The position numbers and the translations under genes were made by a program. Below are positions 26,913 to 34,796 of a stretch of DNA of 64,000 nt, one piece after another. This DNA comes from JBGMEA01 sp041447245. GTDB lineage: Bacteria; Bacillota; Clostridia; Eubacteriales; Anaerofustaceae. The stretch lies in assembly GCA_041447245.1 (NCBI GenBank), contig JBGMEA010000019.1, forward strand, positions 1 through 64,000, in the 5' to 3' direction. The notes below the pieces were generated by a model. That model saw only the letters and a program-made list of their open reading frames with translations, was not told where the DNA came from and did not search any database. Positions within the stretch are counted from its first letter, which is position 1. Every line of letters starts with the position of its first letter.

Positions 26913-27481
26913 TGGATTTCTTCCCGCATATCAGTCTCATCATGCGAATTCAGTATAACCATATGAATGTGATCCTCCCATTTGTTTCCGATGCGCAGAT
27001 ACGATCTTGAAAGCCCCTCACTGCGGAATCCGAGTTTCTCGGCAACTCTGAGAGAAGCCGCATTTCTCGGCATAATATTGGCTTCGATGCGATGCAGATT
27101 CAATTCGTTGAAAGCATACGCTACGATAAAATCGACTGCTTCCGTTACGTATCCCGCACAAAGGCTGTCTTTGTCACCGCGATATGAGAGAAAACAGGAC
27201 TGAAAAGGCTCTCTCACAATGTTGCTTAAACCGACCGATCCGATCAGATGATCCGGTTTCTGTTTCTCCGCAAACCAGAATTTTGCAGAAACACCCTGTC
27301 CCGATTCTTCCGAGTCTTTGCACAAAAACTCAAATTGGACCGCTTCCGTAAAAAAAGATTCTTCCCTTTTCGGCTCTGTTGAGGACAAAAAATCGCGATT
27401 CCGCAAAAAATATTCCGCCACACCCGCACTGAGGGTAGAATCGGAAGGATAAAGATACAGCCGCTCTGTTTGCATTCGCAT
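26909..27481 (-). CDS. RimJ/RimL-like GNAT acetyltransferase
   Basis: From the ATG at 27481 (GGAGG ten bases upstream) the protein has 190 residues, with the RimJ/L features MQTERLYLYP, GYVTEAVDFIVAYAFNELNLHRIEA and NAASLRVAEKLGFRSEG. It likely acetylates an N-terminus or an amine; the substrate is unknown. Longer readings toward 27550 run into the neighbouring gene and lack a binding site. Confidence 0.88.
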   Translation of the reverse strand: MRMQTERLYLYPSDSTLSAGVAEYFLRNRDFLSSTEPKREESFFTEAVQFEFLCKDSEESGQGVSAKFWFAEKQKPDHLIGSVGLSNIVREPFQSCFLSYRGDKDSLCAGYVTEAVDFIVAYAFNELNLHRIEANIMPRNAASLRVAEKLGFRSEGLSRSYLRIGNKWEDHIHMVILNSHDETDMREEIQ

Positions 27482-27546
27482 CGTTACAACACCTCCGAAT
27501 GTTTGAAAAAAGAATGATATCACAATCCGAAGGGCTCGGCAATGCG

Positions 27547-27978
27547 TCACAGCTTCTTTTTATATCCTGCGTTGACTCCCCGCCTGAATCCGTTTGATTC
27601 ATAAAAACCGCAGGCATCGTTTCTGTCAAGTTCCGTTACGAGAATCATCTGCGTGCAGTTACGCTCTTTTGCTCTCGTTTCCAATTCGCGCAGCAATGAC
27701 GCTGCAATCCCTCTGCGTCGGGCATTTTCATGAACGATCATGTTTTCTATCACAAGAAACGGACGGCAGTCGCCGTACAATTCTTCACAAATCACACCCA
27801 TCACCGAACCGAGCAATTTCTCATCCTCAGCAACGCAAAGTAAAATATGCGTATCTTTTCCGGATACGTTCCGAAACTGCTCTTTCATTGCTTTAATATC
27901 CGATTCCTCATTCCAGAATCGGCGATACAGTTCAGCCAACTGAGACAAATCGTTTTCGTTTATATCCCTGACATCCAT
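27547..27978 (-). CDS. GNAT-family acetyltransferase
   Basis: A 143-residue protein starting at the ATG at 27978, eight bases after the overlapping end of the ferritin-like gene. Motifs VIENMIVHENARRRGIAASLLREL and ACGFYESNGFRRG are the acetyl-CoA site and the end of the GNAT fold. Substrate unknown. Confidence 0.86.
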   Translation of the reverse strand: MDVRDINENDLSQLAELYRRFWNEESDIKAMKEQFRNVSGKDTHILLCVAEDEKLLGSVMGVICEELYGDCRPFLVIENMIVHENARRRGIAASLLRELETRAKERNCTQMILVTELDRNDACGFYESNGFRRGVNAGYKKKL

Positions 27979-27986
27979 CGTCCGTC

Positions 27987-28472
27987 TCAGTAGTCTTCCC
28001 TCAATCCGAATTCGGCGGATTCGACCCATTCGTAAGGACGATTCAGCATCTCCGTCATATTGTCCATGATACGGTAATGCACTTTTTCCTGCTCGATCAA
28101 AAAGATATATAATGATTTTTCGCTTTCGCTCTCTGCATTCGCCAAATATTTTTCATACAGATCGATGCTTTCCTGTTCGATTTTCAATGCTTCTCTGTAA
28201 ACATCCAGTTGGTTCGGAATCGCACGAATGGTATTCTGATAATCGGCTCTCTTCGCAAACAGACTTTCTGTGTCTTCCGCGGTATGATGATCTTCCAACG
28301 CATAGGGCTCGCTGTTTTGAAATTTTGTCAGAATCTCGGCATGATAATATTCGTCTTTGGCCAAAATACGGAATACGGTCGCCGTGACATTATCGGCGTT
28401 GCGTTCCGCCTGTTTTTCATAATATGCCTGACCGTCGCGTTCTGTCTGAATCGCGAATTGCAAATCATTCAT
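27987..28472 (-). CDS. Ferritin-like di-iron protein
   Basis: The ATG at 28472 has GGAGGG upstream and gives 161 residues. Four helices carry the di-iron ligands: ERDGQAYYEKQA, KDEYYHAEI (ExxH), EQESIDLYEKY and EQEKVHYRIM (ExxH). There is no rubredoxin domain, so it resembles the ferritin-like half of rubrerythrins. A role in oxygen or peroxide defence or iron handling is likely but not shown. Confidence 0.87.
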   Translation of the reverse strand: MNDLQFAIQTERDGQAYYEKQAERNADNVTATVFRILAKDEYYHAEILTKFQNSEPYALEDHHTAEDTESLFAKRADYQNTIRAIPNQLDVYREALKIEQESIDLYEKYLANAESESEKSLYIFLIEQEKVHYRIMDNMTEMLNRPYEWVESAEFGLREDY

Positions 28473-28595
28473 AACTGCCCTCCAAATATTCTTTATCTCA
28501 TTATACACCGAAACCGCTTACTTTGCATGTCTCTGACAGAACTTCGGATTTTATCGGCCACATCCGGGCGATCGGACCTTTTCACGGATTCGTTG

Positions 28596-29012
28596 TCATT
28601 CGCCGATGATCTTGATCAGCACGCGCTTATCGCGCATCCCGTCGAATTCATAATAAAACAGTTGTTCCCATGTCCCGAAATCAAGCGTTCCGTCGGTAAT
28701 TGCCATGACCGATTCACGTCCCATAATCGTACGTTTCAGATGCGCGTCCGCATTATCCTCGAATCCGTTATGACGGTATTGATTGTACGGACGTTCCGGC
28801 GCCAGTTTTTCCAACCAGACTTCATAATCCTGATGCAGTCCTCGTTCATCGTCATTGATGAATATACTTGCGGTAATATGCATCGGATTGACCAAAACGA
28901 TTCCGTCCCTGATTCCGCTTTCATTCACAGCATCCTGCACCTGCGACGTAATATTGACAATGCCGCGGCGCGACGGGATATGAAAGACCAGTTCTTTTCT
29001 GTAAGTTTTCAT
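28596..29012 (-). CDS. YjbQ/UPF0047 family protein
   Basis: The ATG at 29012 has GGGGAGG upstream and gives 138 residues, the normal family length. Conserved blocks are VNPMHITASIFIND, RHNGFEDNADAHLKRTIMG and GTWEQLFYYEFDG. The family has been linked to weak thiamine-phosphate synthase activity; its main role is unclear. Confidence 0.93.
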   Translation of the reverse strand: MKTYRKELVFHIPSRRGIVNITSQVQDAVNESGIRDGIVLVNPMHITASIFINDDERGLHQDYEVWLEKLAPERPYNQYRHNGFEDNADAHLKRTIMGRESVMAITDGTLDFGTWEQLFYYEFDGMRDKRVLIKIIGE

Positions 29013-29132
29013 GGCAACCTCCCCAATCTCATGGATATGATTCTCATGATGTACCATCGAATCACAGAGGAACAACCTCTTTCCCTACGTGATGATATCA
29101 TCGTTCATCCCAAAATAAATCCCGTGAGGCTC

Positions 29133-30347
29133 CTACTTCTTCGATCCCATAATTTGTTTCCCCACCGCAGCAATCGGACGAAAGAGCGGTCCTTCCATCT
29201 CGGAAACCACATCTTTAAGTTTTTCCCGTATCGGAATCTGCTGCGGACAATGCGTTTCGCATTTTCCGCATTTGATGCACAGCGAAGCGTAAGCCGGATG
29301 CGCGGTATACGCTCCCGTGTTGCGCATATATTGCATTTTTATGTGTTTCGTCCCCAACATATACTTTTCGTTGTAAATTGAAAAACAACCGGGAATGTCC
29401 ACGCCTGCAGGACACGGCATGCAATATCCGCAGGCAGTGCAGCCGACTTTCATTTTCTCGGAGAGAATGCTGTTCGCCTGCTCGAAATAATCCAGTTCTT
29501 CCCTGCTCATGGCGTTCGGCAGCACATCGGAGGCAATACGCAGATTTTCTTCGAGTTGTTCTTCGGTACTCATACCCGAAAGCACCACATTCACTTCGGG
29601 ATGATTCCACACCCATCGCAGCCCCCATTCGGCAACACTGCGCTTCGGTTGCGCTCCCGCCCACATCGCACTCAGTTCTTTCGGCAATGCATTCACGATT
29701 TTCCCTCCGCGCAGCGGCTCCATCACAATCACAGGAAGACCTTTCGAAGCGGCGTATCGGAGACCTTCCGTTCCCGCCTGATTGTTTTCATCCAGATAAT
29801 TATACTGGATCTGGCAAAATTCCCAATCGTAGCAATCCACAAGTTTCAGAAACTGTTCTTTGACTCCGTGAAACGAAAAGCCGATGTTGCGGATCTGCCC
29901 GTTTTGCTTCTTCTGATCAATCCACTCCTCGATTCCCATCTGTTTCAAACGGTTCCAAGAACCGATATCGGGGAGCATATGGATCAGATAATAATCAATA
30001 TAATCCGTCTTTAAACGATCCAGCTGTTTGCGGAAAATTTTCTCGATATCTTCCGGCTTCCCGACCAGATAATGAGGCAGCTTGGTCGCAATCTTCACTT
30101 GGCTCCGATACCCTTTGGAAAGAAAGTCGCCGAGGATCGCCTCGCTTTTTCCCCGATGGTAAATATATGCCGTATCAAAATAATTTACCCCCGCGTCCAT
30201 TGCCCGTTTGAGCATCGCTTCGGTTCGTTCGATATCCACGCTGTTTCCCTTCATGGGAAAACGCATACAACCGAATCCCAGCACGGAAAGCGCATCTCCG
30301 TTTTTTGTGTTTGTTCTGTAATTCATCTGTTTCTGCACTGCAGGCAT
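29133..30347 (-). CDS. Aldo/keto reductase with C-terminal 2x[4Fe-4S] ferredoxin domain
   Basis: The 404-residue protein has an AKR barrel (about 10-300) with FDTAYIYH, TKLPHYL and YYLIHMLPD, giving the Asp-Tyr-Lys-His set, and an iron-sulphur tail with CTACGYCMPCPAGVDIP and CIKCGKCETHCPQQIPI. Such enzymes may take electrons from ferredoxin as well as NAD(P)H. GAGGG touches the ATG at 30347; a GTG at 30338 has better spacing. It follows the Rieske oxygenase gene by seven bases, so they share a transcript. Confidence 0.9.
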   Translation of the reverse strand: MPAVQKQMNYRTNTKNGDALSVLGFGCMRFPMKGNSVDIERTEAMLKRAMDAGVNYFDTAYIYHRGKSEAILGDFLSKGYRSQVKIATKLPHYLVGKPEDIEKIFRKQLDRLKTDYIDYYLIHMLPDIGSWNRLKQMGIEEWIDQKKQNGQIRNIGFSFHGVKEQFLKLVDCYDWEFCQIQYNYLDENNQAGTEGLRYAASKGLPVIVMEPLRGGKIVNALPKELSAMWAGAQPKRSVAEWGLRWVWNHPEVNVVLSGMSTEEQLEENLRIASDVLPNAMSREELDYFEQANSILSEKMKVGCTACGYCMPCPAGVDIPGCFSIYNEKYMLGTKHIKMQYMRNTGAYTAHPAYASLCIKCGKCETHCPQQIPIREKLKDVVSEMEGPLFRPIAAVGKQIMGSKK

Positions 30348-30354
30348 CCCTCGG

Positions 30355-31365
30355 TTATTCGTTTCGATCTGCCTGTTTTTTCAGTTCCTCTCTGATTTTT
30401 CGGTACTGTATGATCGGGGCGTCCCCTTGCAGCAAATGTTCCCCGCCGAAATAGTCGGATGCTTTCGGTTGCTGCGTAATGACGACACGCTTGTCCTGCC
30501 GTTCGATTTTGCGGTTCGCAAACTTCCCCACCCAGGCAATCAAACGGTCAATCGCACGGATTTTGGTAATCCTGTTGTAAAAACGGATATACAAAATAGT
30601 ATTCTCTTCGTCTACGGGAGCGAAGTAAATCATGATCTTGATGTCTTCGCTGATATGGTTCATCCATACATTCGGATATTTGAAACTCAGATATGTAGAC
30701 TTAATTTCGCATTCATCGGCAGATCGCGGCACCTGTCCGCAGTCAGTCTCGTTGTCCGCACTCGTGATAATGTTGTACTCCTCAAATATCACTTTAGGTC
30801 CGTTGACCAACGTATGATTTCCCCGCCCGATGGTGTTGTAATGCACAAACGGCAAATGAACCACATCGAGTTGATTCTCGATGCTGCGCGAATAATGCGA
30901 ATTCCAAAGATCCTGCATCTCGCTGTACACGTATGAGTCATCAATATAAGGTTCGAAAAACGGCAGAACTCCTTGGGCTTCTTCGGCTTTCCCGAACCAG
31001 AGATAAATGATGTCATGCGCTTCTTTGACAGCATAATGCCTGACGTTGTACCTGCTGATATCTTCCTTGGAAGATATTCCGTTTGCGGGGATAAATCTGC
31101 AGGTTCCGTCAATCCGAAATTCCAACCCATGAAAAGGACACTGCAAGCAACTCCGCTTCATTTTTCCTTTGCTGAGCGCCGCACCTCGGTGCGTGCATTG
31201 ATCGACTACGCATCCCAAATTCCCGCCATTATCCCGAAACAGCACAAGCTCAAGATTCAGTCGTTTCACCGCCGTAATATTGCCGCGTTTCACGGCTTTC
31301 GACGGCAATATTCCGTACCATTGATTGGGAATCACGCTGCCCTCCGTTATCTTCATCGACATCAT
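30355..31365 (-). CDS. Rieske non-haem iron oxygenase
   Basis: The 336-residue protein has a Rieske [2Fe-2S] domain with CTH (57-59) and CPFH (76-79), and a catalytic domain with the mononuclear iron motif ENQLDVVHLPFVH (163-175; D167, H170, H175). Ring-hydroxylating and demethylating oxygenases have this plan and need O2, which is surprising here. The substrate is unknown. No Shine-Dalgarno sequence lies before the ATG at 31365, and its promoter is only about 17 bases away. It is co-transcribed with the ferredoxin-fused aldo/keto reductase, a possible electron donor (inference). Confidence 0.88.
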   Translation of the reverse strand: MMSMKITEGSVIPNQWYGILPSKAVKRGNITAVKRLNLELVLFRDNGGNLGCVVDQCTHRGAALSKGKMKRSCLQCPFHGLEFRIDGTCRFIPANGISSKEDISRYNVRHYAVKEAHDIIYLWFGKAEEAQGVLPFFEPYIDDSYVYSEMQDLWNSHYSRSIENQLDVVHLPFVHYNTIGRGNHTLVNGPKVIFEEYNIITSADNETDCGQVPRSADECEIKSTYLSFKYPNVWMNHISEDIKIMIYFAPVDEENTILYIRFYNRITKIRAIDRLIAWVGKFANRKIERQDKRVVITQQPKASDYFGGEHLLQGDAPIIQYRKIREELKKQADRNE

Positions 31366-31381
31366 TTATTTATAACAATTT

Positions 31382-31410
31382 CAGTATAGCGTGCGTAGCA
31401 AATCTTTCCA
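31382..31410 (-). promoter_or_regulatory. Sigma-A promoter of the Rieske oxygenase/AKR operon
   Basis: TTGGAA (31410-31405), 17-base spacer, TATACT (31387-31382) on the minus strand. The expected transcript start near 31375 leaves a leader of about ten nucleotides. Confidence 0.65.
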
Positions 31411-31472
31411 ATACCGAAACTGTAAAAATAAAAAAGTTCGTCCGATCATCCGAAAAAGCCGCACCCGAAAAA

Positions 31473-33257
31473 TCAGGATGAGCGTGCAATTTTTTTCTTC
31501 TTTGCCAGTGCTTCCGTCAGTTCAAAGCGATTGCGAAAACAGATTTCTTTGTTGTTGATGCTGACACAGGTCAGTGTAGCAAGAGAAAATTTCTGTAATT
31601 TGTTGTTCCGATTCTTCGAAATAATATATCCTTTTCTGCAGTCCTCTTCCGAATAGTACCGCATTGCTTCCCGCTCAAACGCATTGACCACATTCGAAAA
31701 ATATTCGTCTTCGACATGATAAGGAACAATGGCGATAAAGTCATCTCCGCCGATATGTCCGACAAAAACATCTTCCTCCAAATTTGATTTCATGCTGTCG
31801 GCCAGAAGTTTGATGATCAGGTCTCCGTTCTCGAAACCATACACATCGTTATACGCTTTGAAATGTCGGATGTCGAAATATGCCGCAGTATACGGTTTGT
31901 CCAGAGAAACACAACGATTGAGATGTTCCTCAATCATCAGATTGCCCGGCAGCCCGGACAGCGGGTTCATATTCTTTGCCGCACTGACCTCAATTTCCAC
32001 CGTCTTTTGCAAGAGCTGTTTGATCGTAACGATCCCCGTATAATTACCGCAATCCGTCACCACTATAAAGTCATAAAGACGGTCAAGAGTTCTGGACATC
32101 GCAATTTCTGAAACAAGATTAATCGGCGTATGGATATCGAGACTCAGAAACTGATCATCCATCAAAACGGAAACCGGTTTATTCTGATACAGCGGAAATC
32201 CATAATTCCCGCTCATTTTCAATGCGAGTTTTTCGCGTGTCATGATCCCGACGGGAATCATCCCGTCCAAAACCACAAATCCGAGACAGGCGGGCATCTG
32301 CATCATTTTTTCATAAACGGATGATGACTTTACACCGCAAGCAACCGTTTCGACGGCTTCCGACAATTCTCCGATCGGATAATGACTTTCATACGAGGAT
32401 GTCACGGTGTGGCGTTTCATCTGAAGTTTTTTGATCTCTTCAATCAATATTTTCGGCAGAGGCTTGATTTTGGGAGATGGCTTCTGAAGATAAAAACCCT
32501 GTCCGTAAGGAACGCCGATCTCAATCAGTGCCGACAGTTCTTCTGCAGTTTCGATTCCTTCCGCAATCAAAATCATATCGGAAGAAAGACTCAGATCGGA
32601 CATGCTCTTCACAATGGCTTTTTTGAGTTTATTGGAATCAATGTCCCTTACAAGGTTCATGTCCAGTTTCATATAAGAAGGTCCGATACTGCTGATCAGG
32701 TTCAACCCTGAAAACCCTGCTCCGACGTCATCAACCGCAATACTGAAACCCTGTTCCGTATAATGCTCTACCGTATTGCGAAACCCGTCCATGTCGGTAA
32801 TCATACTCCGTTCCGAAATTTCAAATACAACCGCTTCGGGATTGATATGATACTGTTCCAAAAAGGACCTCGTGAATCCCTTGATAAAGGTGCTGTCATT
32901 CATAATATTCGAATTGACATTGATAAAAAGTTTTTTATTGTAGGGCGGATCTGTTGACAGAAAAGCCCGTTCCAATGCTGCGGTGCGGCAAATCAGCTCC
33001 AATTCCCATAGGCACCCGAACTGCTCCGCAAAAACAAAAAGATCCCCGGGACTTTTAATTTCGCATTCGCAGGTAATTCTGCTCAGTGCTTCATGTCCGA
33101 GAATCGAACCGTTTTTCAGTGATACAATCGGCTGAAAAACGGATTTGATGCATTTATTTTCAATAATTTCCAAAATCGCTTTCTGATAGCGGCTGACGGC
33201 AGGTTCTTCCATGAAATCTATCTCTCTTGTCGTATTCTTTGAAGTCGGCATCGTCAT
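31473..33257 (-). CDS. EAL-CBS-GGDEF cyclic-di-GMP protein
   Basis: The 594-residue protein runs EAL (about 25-275), CBS pair (about 300-430), GGDEF (about 435-590). The EAL part keeps all expected catalytic residues: EALSR, NVNSN, EISER, DDVGAG, MKLD, AEGIET and GQGF, so c-di-GMP hydrolysis is likely. The GGDEF part reads GGDDF and may be a regulatory GTP site. No membrane segment is seen, so it is cytoplasmic. The start may instead be the ATG at 33212. An inverted repeat surrounds a TATAAT just upstream. Confidence 0.9.
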   Translation of the reverse strand: MTMPTSKNTTREIDFMEEPAVSRYQKAILEIIENKCIKSVFQPIVSLKNGSILGHEALSRITCECEIKSPGDLFVFAEQFGCLWELELICRTAALERAFLSTDPPYNKKLFINVNSNIMNDSTFIKGFTRSFLEQYHINPEAVVFEISERSMITDMDGFRNTVEHYTEQGFSIAVDDVGAGFSGLNLISSIGPSYMKLDMNLVRDIDSNKLKKAIVKSMSDLSLSSDMILIAEGIETAEELSALIEIGVPYGQGFYLQKPSPKIKPLPKILIEEIKKLQMKRHTVTSSYESHYPIGELSEAVETVACGVKSSSVYEKMMQMPACLGFVVLDGMIPVGIMTREKLALKMSGNYGFPLYQNKPVSVLMDDQFLSLDIHTPINLVSEIAMSRTLDRLYDFIVVTDCGNYTGIVTIKQLLQKTVEIEVSAAKNMNPLSGLPGNLMIEEHLNRCVSLDKPYTAAYFDIRHFKAYNDVYGFENGDLIIKLLADSMKSNLEEDVFVGHIGGDDFIAIVPYHVEDEYFSNVVNAFEREAMRYYSEEDCRKGYIISKNRNNKLQKFSLATLTCVSINNKEICFRNRFELTEALAKKKKIARSS

Positions 33258-33312
33258 GCAACCCGAAACGAAATACTACGGAATGCACGCACGGATAGTT
33301 GCAGCATTCCCG

Positions 33313-33340
33313 TCCGACACGTCTATTATATCGTGTCGGA
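33313..33340. promoter_or_regulatory. Inverted repeat enclosing a TATAAT upstream of the EAL gene
   Basis: Arms TCCGACACG (33313-33321) and CGTGTCGGA (33332-33340) are exact complements. The ten-base loop reads ATATAATAGA on the minus strand and contains a consensus -10 for the gene starting at 33257. A repressor site over the promoter is one reading; no good -35 is seen. Confidence 0.45.
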
Positions 33341-33421
33341 ACAAAAGAAACTGATCAAATGACAGTCATGAACTGGTAAATTTTAAGTAATCTCCGCCAA
33401 CTTCTTCAAGCGTCAAATCAA

Positions 33422-33811
33422 TTAACGCTTCATATACCCTGTTCCGACAAATTTCGACACGATTGTCCCGTCCAAATCAAAGATATCTACGTTGTAAACA
33501 CAAAGACGGTTTGTGGAAGAAACTTCCGAAGCGACGGCTCGAATTTGATCTCCTTTCGGACTTCGCATAAACGAAATATTTACGTTGATCGCCGAGGTCA
33601 AAATGTCATACGCATTGCACGCCGCGGCAAACGTAAAATCAGCCAGAGTAAAAATAACTCCACCCTGCACATTTCCCGCCCCGTTTAAATGATGCGGCTT
33701 CAGTTCCAGATTTGCGGATGCATACCCGGGAGAAACTTCCGTCAAATGGATGCCGACATATTCCGCGAAACGATCCTGATCTATAATTTTGGTCAAACTT
33801 TTGTCAATCAT
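33422..33811 (-). CDS. PaaI-type hotdog-fold thioesterase
   Basis: The ATG at 33811 has GGAGAAGG upstream and gives 129 residues. The motif LNGAGNVQGGVIFTLADFTFAAA is the hotdog helix and active loop (HxxGN-like, here NGAGNVQGG with catalytic Asp in LADF). These enzymes cleave acyl-CoA esters, often phenylacetyl-type. Substrate unknown; monocistronic. Confidence 0.85.
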   Translation of the reverse strand: MIDKSLTKIIDQDRFAEYVGIHLTEVSPGYASANLELKPHHLNGAGNVQGGVIFTLADFTFAAACNAYDILTSAINVNISFMRSPKGDQIRAVASEVSSTNRLCVYNVDIFDLDGTIVSKFVGTGYMKR

Positions 33812-33904
33812 GTACCTTCTCCGATGCTGTTGAAAAATTCTGATATTGATTATAGCATAAATCGGTATTCGGGGAACATACAAAATTCAATTGAGATACA
33901 GAAA

Positions 33905-34678
33905 TCATTCCGATTGGAATAAAAAGCACGTCATAGACATGGAACCCATCACACATTTCTCATTGAAGAGCTCAATACGATCCTTTTCGTCGGATGCACC
34001 GACGGCATACAGCAGCGGATAATAGTGATCGGGAGTAACGAAAGCCTGCTCCGATCCGTTGTCTTCTTTTCGGTAATGGATTAAATGATCGGCATTTCTT
34101 TCAGTAACAGCGTTTACGACATAATGATCAAACACTTCGGCGAACGGATAGCCGCCCGACATTTCCCAATCTACCATCGCAAGATTATGTACTGCATTGC
34201 CGCTGCCCAATATCATCACGCCGTCTTTTCGCAATGCTGACAGTTTCTGTCCGATTTCATAATGGGTCTGCGCATTTGCAGTGCGATCGACACTCATCTG
34301 AAACACGGGAATATCCGCTTTCGGGAACATTCTGTGCAATACGCTCCATGTCCCGTGATCGTATCCCCAACTTTGGTCAAACACCGATTTTCTGCCGATT
34401 AATTCCGCACTCCGCCGCGCCAGTTCGGGAGCTCCGTGGGCAGGGTATACAATGCGATACAGTTCATCGGGGAAACCGTACATATCATAAATCATCTTGG
34501 GATTTTCCGCATCGCTGATCCGCGTTCCGTTTGTAAACCAATGTGCGGAGACCGACAAAATTGCCTTGGGTGGATCGAATCGTTTCGCAATGACCTCCCA
34601 ATTGCGCGTGAATTCATTTTCTTCGATTGCATTCATCGGAGAGCCGTGTCCGATAAACAACGCCGGTGCTTTTTTCAA
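33905..34678 (-). CDS. DODA-type extradiol dioxygenase (YgiD-like)
   Basis: The 257-residue protein has the metal-site histidines in FIGHGSPMNA, SVSAHWFTNG, YDHGTWSVL and TPDHYYPLLYA, as in the class III extradiol dioxygenase family that includes E. coli YgiD and plant DODA. It would open catechol rings with O2. The start is TTG at 34678 with GAGGAAA upstream. A good extended -10 lies 27 bases before it. Confidence 0.9.
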   Translation of the reverse strand: MKKAPALFIGHGSPMNAIEENEFTRNWEVIAKRFDPPKAILSVSAHWFTNGTRISDAENPKMIYDMYGFPDELYRIVYPAHGAPELARRSAELIGRKSVFDQSWGYDHGTWSVLHRMFPKADIPVFQMSVDRTANAQTHYEIGQKLSALRKDGVMILGSGNAVHNLAMVDWEMSGGYPFAEVFDHYVVNAVTERNADHLIHYRKEDNGSEQAFVTPDHYYPLLYAVGASDEKDRIELFNEKCVMGSMSMTCFLFQSE

Positions 34679-34704
34679 TGTTGCTTTCCTCGTTTCTATG
34701 TTAT

Positions 34705-34713
34705 ATTATACCA
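34705..34713 (-). promoter_or_regulatory. Extended -10 promoter of the dioxygenase gene
   Basis: TGGTATAAT on the minus strand; a weak -35 lies upstream. The TTG start is at 34678. Confidence 0.6.
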
Positions 34714-34796
34714 ATTTTCTGATTAATCAAGTCCATTCTCATTATTTGCCGCTGCATATTGCCGAATGCGGATTCACGATTGACCCGATTTAGGAA

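Noticed and set aside
28209..29381. Open frame of 390 codons on the plus strand
   Set aside because: It runs antisense to the ferritin-like, YjbQ and AKR genes, all of which have known domains and ribosome binding sites.
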